Part shown: positions 36,344 through 45,114 of the stretch, piece by piece | Layout: each line of letters begins with the position of its first letter | Numbering within the stretch: position 1 is the first letter of the stretch | NCBI GenBank assembly: GCA_019307945.1 | Contig: JAFDIS010000009.1 | Location: 1 to 64,000, forward strand | Direction: 5' to 3' | Origin: Deltaproteobacteria bacterium | GTDB lineage: Bacteria; Desulfobacterota; DSM-4660; Desulfatiglandales; Desulfatiglandaceae | DNA length: 64,000 bases | The notes under the pieces: generated by a model | Databases searched by the model: none | What the model was told of the DNA's origin: nothing | The model's input: only the letters and a program-made list of their open reading frames with translations | Made by a program: the position numbers and the translations under genes

Positions 36344-37831
36344 ATGTTCGGCCCTAGGATCAGTCTGCGAAGAAAGATCTTTCTCATCTTCACCGTCTTT
36401 TTCGTCCTGGGTGGAGCCCTGTGGTACCTCAACTACCACAAGCACTCCATCCTCACCCAGAAACTGCGTATCCTGGAAAAAAAGGACCGCCTGTTCAATA
36501 CCATTCTCGAGGCCCGACGTTACGAAAAAAACTACTTTCTTTTCCTGGATTACCAGAACCTCTCCGACGCGATTTCCTACGCGGAGCAGGGGGAAAATGC
36601 CTTCGAAGATCTCATTGCAAACTATGGTGCCTTCGCCCTCTCAAAGAACCTGGAAGAGGAGCTGGAAAGGCTCCGGGAATACAAGCAGGCGCTGTGGGTA
36701 CTACGGGGTTATTACCATAACGGTGCGCTGGAGACGAACCAGCAGTTGATTGACGACTTGGCCAAGAGACACCGTCAGATTCGAAGCCTTGGGAGCCGTA
36801 TCACGGGCGACATGGAGGAAATGCTTCGGGAAGAACGTCGTTACGTCAACCGGCTCATGAAGGAATCGCGGCTTTACCATTTCATCTCCCTGGCGGGCAT
36901 CCTTCTGCTCTCTGTGTTTACCGCCCTCTTCCTCGTTCTCAACGTGAACCGCCCTCTCAAGGCCATTGAGAACGCCATAAAAAAGATATCCGTGGGGGAC
37001 TATGAAAACATCCCCGAACTTTCCGCAGGAGCCGAATTCGAATCCCTCGTGGAGAGCCTCAACAACATGATCAGAGAACTCAACCGGCGAAGCGAACAGC
37101 TTATCCAGACCAAGAAACTGGCCTCATTGGGTACCCTGACCTCGGGCGTGGCCCATGAGTTGAACAATCCCCTCAACAATATCTCCACCTCCGTCCAGAT
37201 CCTGTTGGAGGAACTGGAGGAAGGTGATCGGGAATACCACCGGCTCCTGCTGGAGGAGACGGAGGGCCAGGTGCAGCGTGCAAGGGATATCGTCCGGGCG
37301 CTCCTGGAGTTTTCCAGGGAGAGGTCCTTCAGCCTGCAGCCCGTGAAGTTCAAGGACCTGGTTTCCGAAACAATCAAGCTCATAAAGGGAGAGGTGCCGA
37401 GCAACGTGGAGCTAAGGGTGAATATCCCCGACGGCATCGAAGCCTGGATGGACCCTAGGCGCATCCAGCAGGTCCTGCTCAACCTGATCCTGAACGGAGT
37501 GCAGGCCATGGACAAGGGTGGAACCCTCGAGATCCTGGCCCGTGAAAAAGAGGAGCAGGGGGGATTCTGTTTTCAGGTCGCGGACCAGGGCAGAGGAATA
37601 CCGCAGGAAAACCTTCACAAAATTTTCGACCCCTTTTTCACCACCAAAGACGTGGGCCAGGGTTCGGGACTGGGGCTTTCCGTATCCCATGGGATAGTGG
37701 AACAGCACGGGGGCCGCATCGAAGTGGAAAGCGAAGTCGGCCGGGGCACTAAATTCAAGGTCTTCCTCCCCAAGAAAGGGGAACCCATGAATGATTCAAG
37801 GCCTGCGGCCGCCCACCGCCCCGCGTCCTGA
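36344..37831 (+). CDS. Membrane histidine kinase (helical sensor, HAMP, HisKA, HATPase)
   Basis: A 495-residue kinase. TM1 about 11-29 and TM2 about 180-201 enclose a 150-residue helical periplasmic sensor containing EARRYEKNYFLF. A HAMP domain (about 201-250) leads to HisKA with phospho-His271 in SGVAHELNNPLNNIS. HATPase boxes are LNLILNGVQAM, ADQGRGIPQENL, DPFFTTKDVGQGSGLGLS. Its stop lies 45 bases before the NtrC-type regulator, its likely partner. The decayed kinase at 29654-30933 has the same sensor type. AAGGAAAAAGG precedes the ATG. Confidence 0.93.
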   Translation: MFGPRISLRRKIFLIFTVFFVLGGALWYLNYHKHSILTQKLRILEKKDRLFNTILEARRYEKNYFLFLDYQNLSDAISYAEQGENAFEDLIANYGAFALSKNLEEELERLREYKQALWVLRGYYHNGALETNQQLIDDLAKRHRQIRSLGSRITGDMEEMLREERRYVNRLMKESRLYHFISLAGILLLSVFTALFLVLNVNRPLKAIENAIKKISVGDYENIPELSAGAEFESLVESLNNMIRELNRRSEQLIQTKKLASLGTLTSGVAHELNNPLNNISTSVQILLEELEEGDREYHRLLLEETEGQVQRARDIVRALLEFSRERSFSLQPVKFKDLVSETIKLIKGEVPSNVELRVNIPDGIEAWMDPRRIQQVLLNLILNGVQAMDKGGTLEILAREKEEQGGFCFQVADQGRGIPQENLHKIFDPFFTTKDVGQGSGLGLSVSHGIVEQHGGRIEVESEVGRGTKFKVFLPKKGEPMNDSRPAAAHRPAS

Positions 37832-37876
37832 AAGGTCGAGCCTACCCGAAGAAGCAGATGAAAAGGACGGCAACAG

Positions 37877-39238
37877 ATGCAAAAAGAGGGAAAAACCATT
37901 CTGGTGGTCGAGGATGAGGACCTCGCCCGGAGGAACCTGGAGCACATCCTGAAGAAGGAGGGGTACGAGGTCGTCTCCGTGGAAAGCGGCATGAAGGCCA
38001 TAGCGCTCCTGAAAGAGAGAGAGTTCGACCTGGTGCTCACGGACCTCAAGATGGAGAAGGTGGACGGCCTGGAGGTCCTTCGGACGAGCCGCAGGCTCCA
38101 TCCCTTCACGGAAGTCGTCATGATCACGGGCTACGCCACGGTCAACACGGCCGTGGAGGCCATGAAGAGCGGTGCCTATCACTACGTGGCCAAGCCTTAC
38201 AAGATCGACGAGGTGAGAAAGATCGTCAAGGAGGCCTTGATCAAGAGAAGCCTGGCGCTGGAAAACCTGGAACTCAAGGAGGCGCTCCGGGGCCATAGAA
38301 AGGTCCCCTACATCGTGGGAAAGAGCGAAGCCATGGCCTCTGTTCTGGATACGGTACAGCAGGTGGCCTCCACGGACGCCGGCGTTCTCCTACTGGGAGA
38401 GAGCGGCACCGGGAAGGAGCTGGTGGCCAGGGCGATCCACTCACTGAGTCACCGATCGCAAAATAGATTCGTGGCATTCAACTGCGGCTCCTTCACCGAG
38501 GAGTTGATGGCCAATGAACTCTTCGGTCATGAGAAGGGGGCTTACACGGGCGCGGATCGCGCCAAGCCGGGCCTGCTGGAAATAGCCCAGGGCGGGACGA
38601 TTTTCCTGGACGAGATCGGAGACATGCCTCAGAGCATGCAGGTGAAACTTCTTCGCGTGATCCAGGAAAAAGAGATCCTTCGGGTGGGGGGCGTGGACCC
38701 GGTGGCCGTGGATGTCCGTTTTATCGCCGCCACGCATCGTGACCTGGAAGAGGATGTGGAAACCGGTTCTTTCCGCAGAGACCTATATTATCGACTGAAC
38801 ATCATCACCATTCACCTGCCCCCGCTGGCGGAGAGAAACGGGGACATCCCCCTTCTGAGCCGACATTTCCTTGCCAAGAAAAGCCGTGAGATGAAAAAGG
38901 AGATCAGGGAGATCCACCCGGAAGCAATGGCCCTTTTGTCGGGGTATGGATGGCCTGGAAACGTACGAGAACTGGAAAACGTGATCGAGCGGGCGGTGGC
39001 CCTCCAAAACGGACCTGTGATACTCCCGGAGGACCTGCCTTCCTACATCCGGGAGCTGTCCATTGAAACGTACCGCAGGCCTTCCTCGGAGATTCCCACG
39101 CTGGAGGAACATGAGAAGAGGTACATCCGATGGGTCCTTGAAAGGTGCGACGGAAACAAGACCCGCGCGGCGAAGATGATGGGGATAGACAGGGTGTCTC
39201 TCTGGAGGAAATTGAAGCGATTCGACATGGACGAATGA
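37877..39238 (+). CDS. NtrC-family sigma-54 activator, intact
   Basis: A 453-residue response regulator: REC (1-120, acceptor Asp56 in LTDLKMEKVDG), AAA+ domain with Walker A GESGTGKE (174-181), sigma-54 contact loop GAYTGA (221-226), Walker B FLDE (243-246), arginine finger region FRRDLYYRLN, sensor II in WPGNVRELEN, and a Fis-type helix-turn-helix (KTRAAKMMGIDRVSLWRKLK). Everything needed for sigma-54 activation is present. It follows its probable kinase and is the best candidate for driving the sigma-54 promoter at 31628. Which sites it binds is inferred. Confidence 0.95.
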   Translation: MQKEGKTILVVEDEDLARRNLEHILKKEGYEVVSVESGMKAIALLKEREFDLVLTDLKMEKVDGLEVLRTSRRLHPFTEVVMITGYATVNTAVEAMKSGAYHYVAKPYKIDEVRKIVKEALIKRSLALENLELKEALRGHRKVPYIVGKSEAMASVLDTVQQVASTDAGVLLLGESGTGKELVARAIHSLSHRSQNRFVAFNCGSFTEELMANELFGHEKGAYTGADRAKPGLLEIAQGGTIFLDEIGDMPQSMQVKLLRVIQEKEILRVGGVDPVAVDVRFIAATHRDLEEDVETGSFRRDLYYRLNIITIHLPPLAERNGDIPLLSRHFLAKKSREMKKEIREIHPEAMALLSGYGWPGNVRELENVIERAVALQNGPVILPEDLPSYIRELSIETYRRPSSEIPTLEEHEKRYIRWVLERCDGNKTRAAKMMGIDRVSLWRKLKRFDMDE

Positions 39239-39260
39239 CGGAGGCAGGGGCCCCCGGGGT

Positions 39261-39944
39261 TCAGACCTGCGTCGATAGGGAGCGAAGCGGGCTCCGGCCC
39301 AAGGCCCTCGGAAGGACCACCCTCAGCGTCCCGGAAGCCACGTCCATGGTGATCCGTGCAGATAGGGCCTCTGCCAGGGATTGCTCCCGTCCCGTGGGAA
39401 ATTCGCCCCCGCCCACTGGCGCGATCCCCCCAAAGCTGATCGTGCACCCGCCCCCTTCGGTCTCCAGAGAAATGCGGATCTCCCGTTCCGGTCCTCCGCG
39501 CCTCATGGCGTAATGCATGATCCGAAACAGGAGTCCGTGGAGAAAGAACGGGCAGGTGGAGATCACCGCTTCGCCTGCGGTTTCCAGGTACATATTTATT
39601 CGCTTGGAGGCTGAGTCCAGCCTGGAGAGTTCCAGCGCAAGACCGAGCACCTCGGCCACGTCCGTTTCCGTGACGAATTCATCCACGCTGTGGGCCAATC
39701 TGTTCATGCTGCGGATGATACCGTTGGCCCTCGTCACATCCTCCAGGATGCTGGAGGTGAGCCCCTGGAGTTTTCCGGGCTCCAGGGTTCTGCCCTTCTC
39801 CCACAACGCCACCAGTTCGTCCAGGAGTCCCAGGGTCTCGGAGATTATGGCCAAGACGTTCTTGAGTTCATGAGAGATGAGCCGGTTGGCCCTGGAAAAA
39901 AAAATGAAGCCCTCTCCGCACAGTTTTCCCATGGTCTCAGACAT
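39261..39944 (-). CDS. Soluble histidine-kinase-like protein with degenerate ATPase
   Basis: A 227-residue cytoplasmic protein. A DHp-like helix pair carries ANRLISHELKNVLAIISETL, with His in the usual H-E-L-K-N motif. The C-terminal part has the size of a HATPase fold, but the usual N box (NLxxNA) is replaced by LLFRIMHYAM and the DxGxG box is not seen. It therefore may act as a phosphotransfer or phosphatase component rather than an active kinase. GGGAGG precedes the ATG. It is the last gene of a leftward group with a single-domain REC and a membrane kinase. Confidence 0.75.
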   Translation of the reverse strand: MSETMGKLCGEGFIFFSRANRLISHELKNVLAIISETLGLLDELVALWEKGRTLEPGKLQGLTSSILEDVTRANGIIRSMNRLAHSVDEFVTETDVAEVLGLALELSRLDSASKRINMYLETAGEAVISTCPFFLHGLLFRIMHYAMRRGGPEREIRISLETEGGGCTISFGGIAPVGGGEFPTGREQSLAEALSARITMDVASGTLRVVLPRALGRSPLRSLSTQV

Positions 39945-39968
39945 GGATGCCTCCCGCTTGCCCTCCCG

Positions 39969-40322
39969 TCATTGCCCGGAGAGCCCTCTCAGCTTGTCCA
40001 CAAGATCCTCGATCTTGAAGGGTTTGATGATGTAATAAGACACCTCCTTCATGCCTACGTCATAGTCCCGGTCGGATCCGTGGCCCGTCACCAGAATAAA
40101 TTTCATGGTCGGATCGATCTTCGCGAGACGCCGCCTGAGTTCGATGCCGTCCATGCCGGGCATCTTGACATCCAGAACCGCGGCCTCGTACTTACCCGGC
40201 GTCACTCGTTCCAGGGCCTCGGTCGGGTCCGTGACCCAGTCCGCCTCGATACCACGGAGGGACAGCCTCTGGGCCAGGGCCGAGACGAATTTTTTCTCGT
40301 CATCCACAAGCAGGACCTTCAT
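39969..40322 (-). CDS. Single-domain response regulator (REC only)
   Basis: A 117-residue receiver: KVLLVDDEKKF, acceptor Asp51 in AAVLDVKMPGMDG, LVTGHGSD and the Lys in IIKPF are all present. It has no output domain, so it should relay phosphate or act by protein contact. Its start overlaps the end of the upstream kinase by 23 bases, so the two are translationally coupled. Confidence 0.93.
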   Translation of the reverse strand: MKVLLVDDEKKFVSALAQRLSLRGIEADWVTDPTEALERVTPGKYEAAVLDVKMPGMDGIELRRRLAKIDPTMKFILVTGHGSDRDYDVGMKEVSYYIIKPFKIEDLVDKLRGLSGQ

Positions 40323-42048
40323 CTTCTTTTCTCTCGATCTTCAACGGCAGGACAACAGTAAAGGTCGTTCCCTTCCCCAACGCGCTCCGGACCTTGATAT
40401 CTCCCTTGAGCTTTTGCACCAGGCCATAGGTGATGGAAAGCCCCAGACCGGTGCCTCCCTTCGTACCCTTGGTGGTAAAAAAGGGCTCGAAGATCTTCTT
40501 CTGATCCTCTTCTGAAATACCGCACCCGGTGTCGCGGACTTCGATCTCCACCCGCCCGTCACTTCGTTCTCTGGCCTTGATCTGCAACCTGCCACCGTCA
40601 TCCATGGCCTGGAAGGCGTTGTTGACCAGATTCAACAATATCTGCTGAAGCTTTCCCCGATCCAAAAAGACAACCGGAAAATCGCTCGGGATATCGGTCT
40701 GAATTTCGATTTTCCGGTAGGACGCCTCTTTCTTCAGAAAAGAAATGACCTCCGCCACCACCTCCTCCAGCCGGATGGGCGTAACCCGGGCCTCCACGTG
40801 CCGGGCGAATCCCAGGAGCTGTTTCGTGATCTCACCGCACCGCTCCACGGATTCCAGCACGTCGTCCACCAGGCCCATGAGCTGGGGGTCTTCACGATAC
40901 TCCTTTTTCAGGGTGAAGAGGTCCTTCATGAGACCTGCGTTTTCACTGATGATGGCCAGGGGGTTGTTGATCTCGTGGGCCACCCCCGCAGCAAGCCGCC
41001 CGATGGAGATGAGCCGACTGCTCGCCTCCAGCCGTTCCATGGCCCTCAACCTGGCCTGGTCGTTTTCATAGACCCGATTCACCATGAACGTCGAGATGCC
41101 CAGGACAACCACGCACACCGTGATGATACTCAAAAAGAAGATCCAGTTGATCTTGGTGCGCAGGGAAAACCACCCCTTCATGATCTCCTCGCCTCGCTTG
41201 ACCAGAATCAACACGTAGGGAGAGTCCTTGATGTAGGCGTATCCTATCAGGATCGGTTTTCCTTTGCGATCCCTGGCCTCGATGACCCTGGAACGGGGCG
41301 AGTACCCGGGCAATCCCAGTTCGAATCGCTGCAACACATTCCCATAGTATTTCGAGGGAGTCTGAATGAGTCCCTCGCGGTTGCACAGAAACGCGTCGCT
41401 TCCCTCGCTCAATTCAAGGGAGGAGAGAATACGAATGATCTTCCGGGTATCTAGGGTGGCGCGAAGGAGATAGAAGGATCCATCCTTTTTCGGGACCTTC
41501 AGGGCTATGATCATGTGAGGGATCTGTCGGAATCCCAGGAAGATATCGCTGATGAAGAATCCCTTCTCCACGCACACGCGGAACCACTCCTGGCCTCCGT
41601 AGTTCTTGCCGGTCAGGTCGAAAGGGCCGGCATAGCGCACCTGCAGGCCGTCTGCGTTGATTAGGCCCAGATCCACGAATCCGCCGAAGCCCATCTGAAG
41701 ATCCCTGAGAAGATAGGCCAGTTGCAGCTCGCTGTTGAGTCCCCGGAAAGATTCCTGACGGGCGATGAAACGCAGAGCGTCGAGGCGTTCTTCCAGGAAA
41801 AAGGAGATGGTCCTGCGCGTGTTGGAGGTGAGTCTGACCGCGCGGAGCCGGTTTTCGCTCCCAATGGCCTCCCGGGCCAATTGAGAACTGATGATCACCA
41901 ACAGTCCCATGGGCAGGATGGAAACGGCCAGCAGCAGAAGCACCGACACGAGCCAGATGCGCCGGTAGTTGAAAAGCACCGTCCGGCTTTCACCGCCCGA
42001 ACCCGCATCAAGGAACTGGGGGCTGAACCGGAATAAAAGCCTGCGCAT
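40300..42048 (-). CDS. Membrane histidine kinase with dCache-like sensor
   Basis: A 582-residue kinase. TM1 about 31-55 and TM2 about 302-323 flank a large extracytoplasmic Cache-type sensor (e.g. DLGLINADGLQVRYAGPFDL, GQEWFRVCVEKGFFISDIFL). HisKA has phospho-His358 in AAGVAHEINNPLAIISENAG; HATPase boxes are LLNLVNNAFQAM, VRDTGCGISEED and FFTTKGTKGGTGLGLSITYG. Cache sensors detect small metabolites. It overlaps the REC gene and is likely to phosphorylate it. Confidence 0.93.
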   Translation of the reverse strand: MRRLLFRFSPQFLDAGSGGESRTVLFNYRRIWLVSVLLLLAVSILPMGLLVIISSQLAREAIGSENRLRAVRLTSNTRRTISFFLEERLDALRFIARQESFRGLNSELQLAYLLRDLQMGFGGFVDLGLINADGLQVRYAGPFDLTGKNYGGQEWFRVCVEKGFFISDIFLGFRQIPHMIIALKVPKKDGSFYLLRATLDTRKIIRILSSLELSEGSDAFLCNREGLIQTPSKYYGNVLQRFELGLPGYSPRSRVIEARDRKGKPILIGYAYIKDSPYVLILVKRGEEIMKGWFSLRTKINWIFFLSIITVCVVVLGISTFMVNRVYENDQARLRAMERLEASSRLISIGRLAAGVAHEINNPLAIISENAGLMKDLFTLKKEYREDPQLMGLVDDVLESVERCGEITKQLLGFARHVEARVTPIRLEEVVAEVISFLKKEASYRKIEIQTDIPSDFPVVFLDRGKLQQILLNLVNNAFQAMDDGGRLQIKARERSDGRVEIEVRDTGCGISEEDQKKIFEPFFTTKGTKGGTGLGLSITYGLVQKLKGDIKVRSALGKGTTFTVVLPLKIERKEDEGPACG

Positions 42049-42070
42049 CGGACGTACTCCCTGTCCCCTC

Positions 42071-42415
42071 CTACCCGCTCAGCGCTTGAAGGAGCATCTC
42101 GATATCCGCAGGTTTTCTGAAGCAGGCCACGGCCCCCAGCTCCATGCAGATCCGGAAATCCCCTTCGTTCGCATGCCCGGACAGGATGACTACCCGCATG
42201 TGAGGGTGCTCCTTCATGACCCGCTCCAGGACCTCGGTCCCGTCGATATCCGGCAGTCTCAGATCCAGGATAATCCCGTTGAAAGAATTATCCCTCACCC
42301 GCTCGAGAGCGGACGAACCATCGTAAACCGGGGCCGTCTCGATACCCCTCAATTCCAACCGTTGAGCAATAGTATCCGCGATCTTTTTTTCGTCGTCCAC
42401 CACGAGAATTTTCAT
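42071..42415 (-). CDS. Single-domain response regulator (REC only)
   Basis: A 114-residue receiver: KILVVDDEKKIADTIAQRLE, acceptor Asp51 in GIILDLRLPDIDG, VVILSGHAN and Lys in CFRKPAD. First gene of a leftward operon with the Cache kinase (22-base gap). No ribosome site is seen; the promoter at 42421-42449 would place the transcription start near the ATG. Confidence 0.92.
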   Translation of the reverse strand: MKILVVDDEKKIADTIAQRLELRGIETAPVYDGSSALERVRDNSFNGIILDLRLPDIDGTEVLERVMKEHPHMRVVILSGHANEGDFRICMELGAVACFRKPADIEMLLQALSG

Positions 42416-42420
42416 GCGCT

Positions 42421-42449
42421 ACATTATGCAACAGAAAAAACATTGACAA
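42421..42449 (-). promoter_or_regulatory. Sigma-70-type promoter of the leftward REC-kinase operon
   Basis: On the minus strand TTGTCA (42449-42444) and TAATGT (42426-42421) are separated by exactly 17 bases. The expected start site falls about at the ATG (42415), which would make the transcript leaderless. Confidence 0.5.
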
Positions 42450-42727
42450 CCGCATTTTTTTTCATTAGAACACAGACCGTTTCATTTGTAAACACCAAAG
42501 GCCCACATCGTATCATTTTACAACTATCAGGGCCGAGATTCGGGCTTGTTGGGCCCCACGGACAAGCCCACGGCACCGCTCAGGTTTCGCCGAACGGCCT
42601 CGCGATCGGTGGGGACACGATCTGCTGGGACATTCAGGCCTTGACCGCGTTCAACCACGGTCTGAGACCGGGGTTCTCCGAGGGCGGGGGTAAACGTGCA
42701 CATCTCGTGTGAAGGAGTTCTGGACAC
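42450..42727. other. Intergenic region before the TauE/SafE gene
   Basis: A/T-rich on the left (to about 42530) and GC-rich on the right. No gene or clear rightward promoter can be placed; I looked for a -24/-12 element and found none that fits. Confidence 0.5.
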
Positions 42728-43705
42728 ATGATACGTAATGCTTGTACCAAATGGCGCATTCTTCTGCAAAGTGTGACGGTCATTCTTCTTCTGCATCCAT
42801 TGACCGCCGGGGCGGCCCAGGAGGCCGCAACCGGGGGCGGAGGGAGGCCCTGGTGGTTCTGGCCTCTGATTCTTTTCGTGTTCTGTTTTGTCCTGGGTAT
42901 TATCGCCGTGCTCGCCGGAGTGGGGGGCGGCGTGCTCTACGTGCCCCTGGTCAGCGGTTTTTTTCCGTTTCATATCGACTTTGTGCGCGGAGCGGGACTC
43001 ATGGTGGCCCTGGCGGGCGCACTGGCGGCCGGCCCGGGGCTGCTGCGCCGGAATCTCGCAAGTCTGAGGCTCGCCCTTCCCGTAGCGCTCATCGCCTCGG
43101 TATGTTCCATTTTCGGTGCCATGTTGGGGCTTTACCTTTCCAGGTTAAACCCTGATATCGTCCAGACATGCCTGGGAGCCGCCATCGTCGGCATCGCCGT
43201 TCTGTTGTTGGTATCCAAGAACACGGAAAAGCCGGTCGTCACCAAGCAGGACGCCCTGGGACTGGCCCTGGGAATCCGGGGCGCTTATCTGGACGAAGCG
43301 ACCCGGGAACGGGTGGACTGGAAGACCCACAGGACCCTCCTGGGTCTGGTTCTTTTCGTATTCATCGGACTGCTGGCCGGGATGTTCGGCCTGGGCGCCG
43401 GCTGGGCCAATATCCCGGTCCTGAACCTGGTGATGGGCGTCCCGCTCAAGATCTCGGTGGCCACGAGCAAGTTCCTTCTTTCGATCACCGATACATCCGC
43501 GGCCTGGATCTACATGAACAAGGGTTGTGTAATCCCCCTCATGGCCATCCCTTCCATCCTGGGGTTGATGTTCGGATCCTTCGTGGGGGTCAGGCTCCTG
43601 AGCATTGCAAAACCCAAATTCATCCGATACATGGTCATATTGGTCCTGTTTTTCGCAGGGTTCAAGGCGATGGACAAGGGTTTGGGCCTCGGAATCATGG
43701 GATAG
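42728..43705 (+). CDS. TauE/SafE-family sulfite/organosulfonate exporter
   Basis: A 325-residue membrane protein of the TSUP family. A signal-like first segment (LLQSVTVILLLHPLTAGAAQ) is followed by about eight helices in two repeats, each with the glycine-rich family motif: LAGVGGGVLYVPLV and GLLAGMFGLGAGWANIPVLN. Cys-free substrate segments such as SVATSKFLLSITDTSAAW are typical. Members export sulfite, sulfonates or related anions. It is coupled to the next membrane protein. Confidence 0.9.
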   Translation: MIRNACTKWRILLQSVTVILLLHPLTAGAAQEAATGGGGRPWWFWPLILFVFCFVLGIIAVLAGVGGGVLYVPLVSGFFPFHIDFVRGAGLMVALAGALAAGPGLLRRNLASLRLALPVALIASVCSIFGAMLGLYLSRLNPDIVQTCLGAAIVGIAVLLLVSKNTEKPVVTKQDALGLALGIRGAYLDEATRERVDWKTHRTLLGLVLFVFIGLLAGMFGLGAGWANIPVLNLVMGVPLKISVATSKFLLSITDTSAAWIYMNKGCVIPLMAIPSILGLMFGSFVGVRLLSIAKPKFIRYMVILVLFFAGFKAMDKGLGLGIMG

Positions 43706-43724
43706 ACATCGGAGGAGCATGAAA

Positions 43725-44153
43725 ATGAAAGAACCGATCCAAAGCGACCTGAAACCGATGCCGGAGCAACTGGCTTATGCGAACGTGCTGTTCGTGGGGG
43801 CGTGGCTCGGCATTTTCCTGATGATCATTACCTATTTTCTCTATCTTGGAGGCGTACTGGCGCCCCATGTGGACCTGGGCCTTGTTACCGCCAACTGGAA
43901 CAAGGGGGTGGACGAATACCTTGCCGTGACGCAGTCTCCCCACGGCTGGGGATGGGTCAAGTTTTTGAGCAAAGGGGATTTCCTCAATTTCGTGGGGATG
44001 GTGCTTCTTGCGGTATTAACAATCATTTGCTATTTGTTTCTCATCGTCGGCTATCAAAAAAGGCGCGACCGGATCTATATGATCATCGCTGCACTGGAGG
44101 TCCTGGTCCTGGCTTCCGCCGCTTCCGGCCTGCTGGGCACGGGCGGCCATTGA
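43725..44153 (+). CDS. DUF1634-type membrane protein
   Basis: A 142-residue protein with three membrane helices (about 18-42, 88-110, 116-138). The pattern, and its position 19 bases after a TauE/SafE gene, fit DUF1634, which often accompanies such exporters, so it may be an accessory subunit. Either ATG at 43719 or 43725 could be used; the second lies at a better distance from GGAGGAG. Confidence 0.72.
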   Translation: MKEPIQSDLKPMPEQLAYANVLFVGAWLGIFLMIITYFLYLGGVLAPHVDLGLVTANWNKGVDEYLAVTQSPHGWGWVKFLSKGDFLNFVGMVLLAVLTIICYLFLIVGYQKRRDRIYMIIAALEVLVLASAASGLLGTGGH

Positions 44154-44193
44154 TGGTGCCGGGGATGTGAATAGAAAAAAAGGAATCGATGCC

Positions 44194-44997
44194 ATGGAAG
44201 AAAGCGGACTGAAAATTCTGCTCGTGGACGACGAAGCCAAGTTCCTGGACTCCATCTCCGAGCGTGTACGGCTGAAAGGTTTCGAACCGTTACCCGCCCG
44301 GAGCGGCGGCGAGGCCCTCGAGATCGCCCGCAACACACAACTCCATGCAGCGGTCGTGGACCTCAAGATGCCCGACATGGACGGTTTGACCGTGATCACG
44401 AAGCTCAAGGAGATCCAGCCGGACATCAGGACCGTGCTGCTCACGGGCTTCGGCGACGACAAGGTCAGGGAGGCGGCCGAGGCCCTGGACGCGGCCTATT
44501 TCGAAAAGGACGAAATGGGCCGGTTCTGGAGCTTTCTCACCGGCATGGGGACCAAGGACTTCCGGGTCCTGCTGGTGGACGACGAGAAAAAGTTTCTGGA
44601 CACCCTCTCGGACCGCGTGAGGCTCAAAGGCTTTGAACCCATCGCCGCTCAAGGCGGCCGTGAGGCCCTCGAAATAGCCCGCAAGACCAAAATCCATGCA
44701 GCGGTCGTGGACCTCAAGATGCCGGGCATGGACGGCCTGGTCACCATCACAAAACTCAAGGAGATCCAGCCGGACATCAAGACCGTGCTGCTCACGGGCT
44801 TCGGCGACGACAAGGTCAAGGAAGCGGCCGAGGCCATTGATGCGGCCTATTTCGAAAAGGACGAAATGGGCCGTTTTTGGAACTTCATGAAAAAACTCCA
44901 GCGAAGTCTCGAAGACGGCATGGCCGCCGCGGGCATGGCCACGGGCGGCGACCTGGACGATGCTGCGAAATGGAGAAAAAACGATTCCGAGAAATAG
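44194..44997 (+). CDS. Tandem double-receiver protein
   Basis: A 267-residue protein of two very similar receiver domains, 1-118 and 122-240, followed by a short charged tail. Acceptor aspartates are Asp56 and Asp173 in AAVVDLKMP.MDG. Both domains end in AAYFEKDEMGRFW, where the usual Lys-Pro of receivers is Lys-Asp. Long stretches of identical codons show a recent duplication. It has no output domain. The ATG at 44194 follows AAGGA. A terminator follows at 45036-45067. Confidence 0.92.
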   Translation: MEESGLKILLVDDEAKFLDSISERVRLKGFEPLPARSGGEALEIARNTQLHAAVVDLKMPDMDGLTVITKLKEIQPDIRTVLLTGFGDDKVREAAEALDAAYFEKDEMGRFWSFLTGMGTKDFRVLLVDDEKKFLDTLSDRVRLKGFEPIAAQGGREALEIARKTKIHAAVVDLKMPGMDGLVTITKLKEIQPDIKTVLLTGFGDDKVKEAAEAIDAAYFEKDEMGRFWNFMKKLQRSLEDGMAAAGMATGGDLDDAAKWRKNDSEK

Positions 44998-45035
44998 CGT
45001 TTTTTTTCAAGACACCGGCGAGCAAAGAAACTCAG

Positions 45036-45067
45036 AGGCGCTTTGAACCAAAGAGCGCCTTTGTTTT
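45036..45067 (+). terminator. Rho-independent terminator after the tandem receiver gene
   Basis: AGGCGCT (45036-45042) and AGCGCCT (45054-45060) pair perfectly, with extra TTT/AAA pairing in the loop, followed by TTGTTTT. Confidence 0.85.
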
Positions 45068-45114
45068 CTCCTGAAAGACACGGTAACGATCCCATGAATC
45101 TCCGAGGGTGAAAG

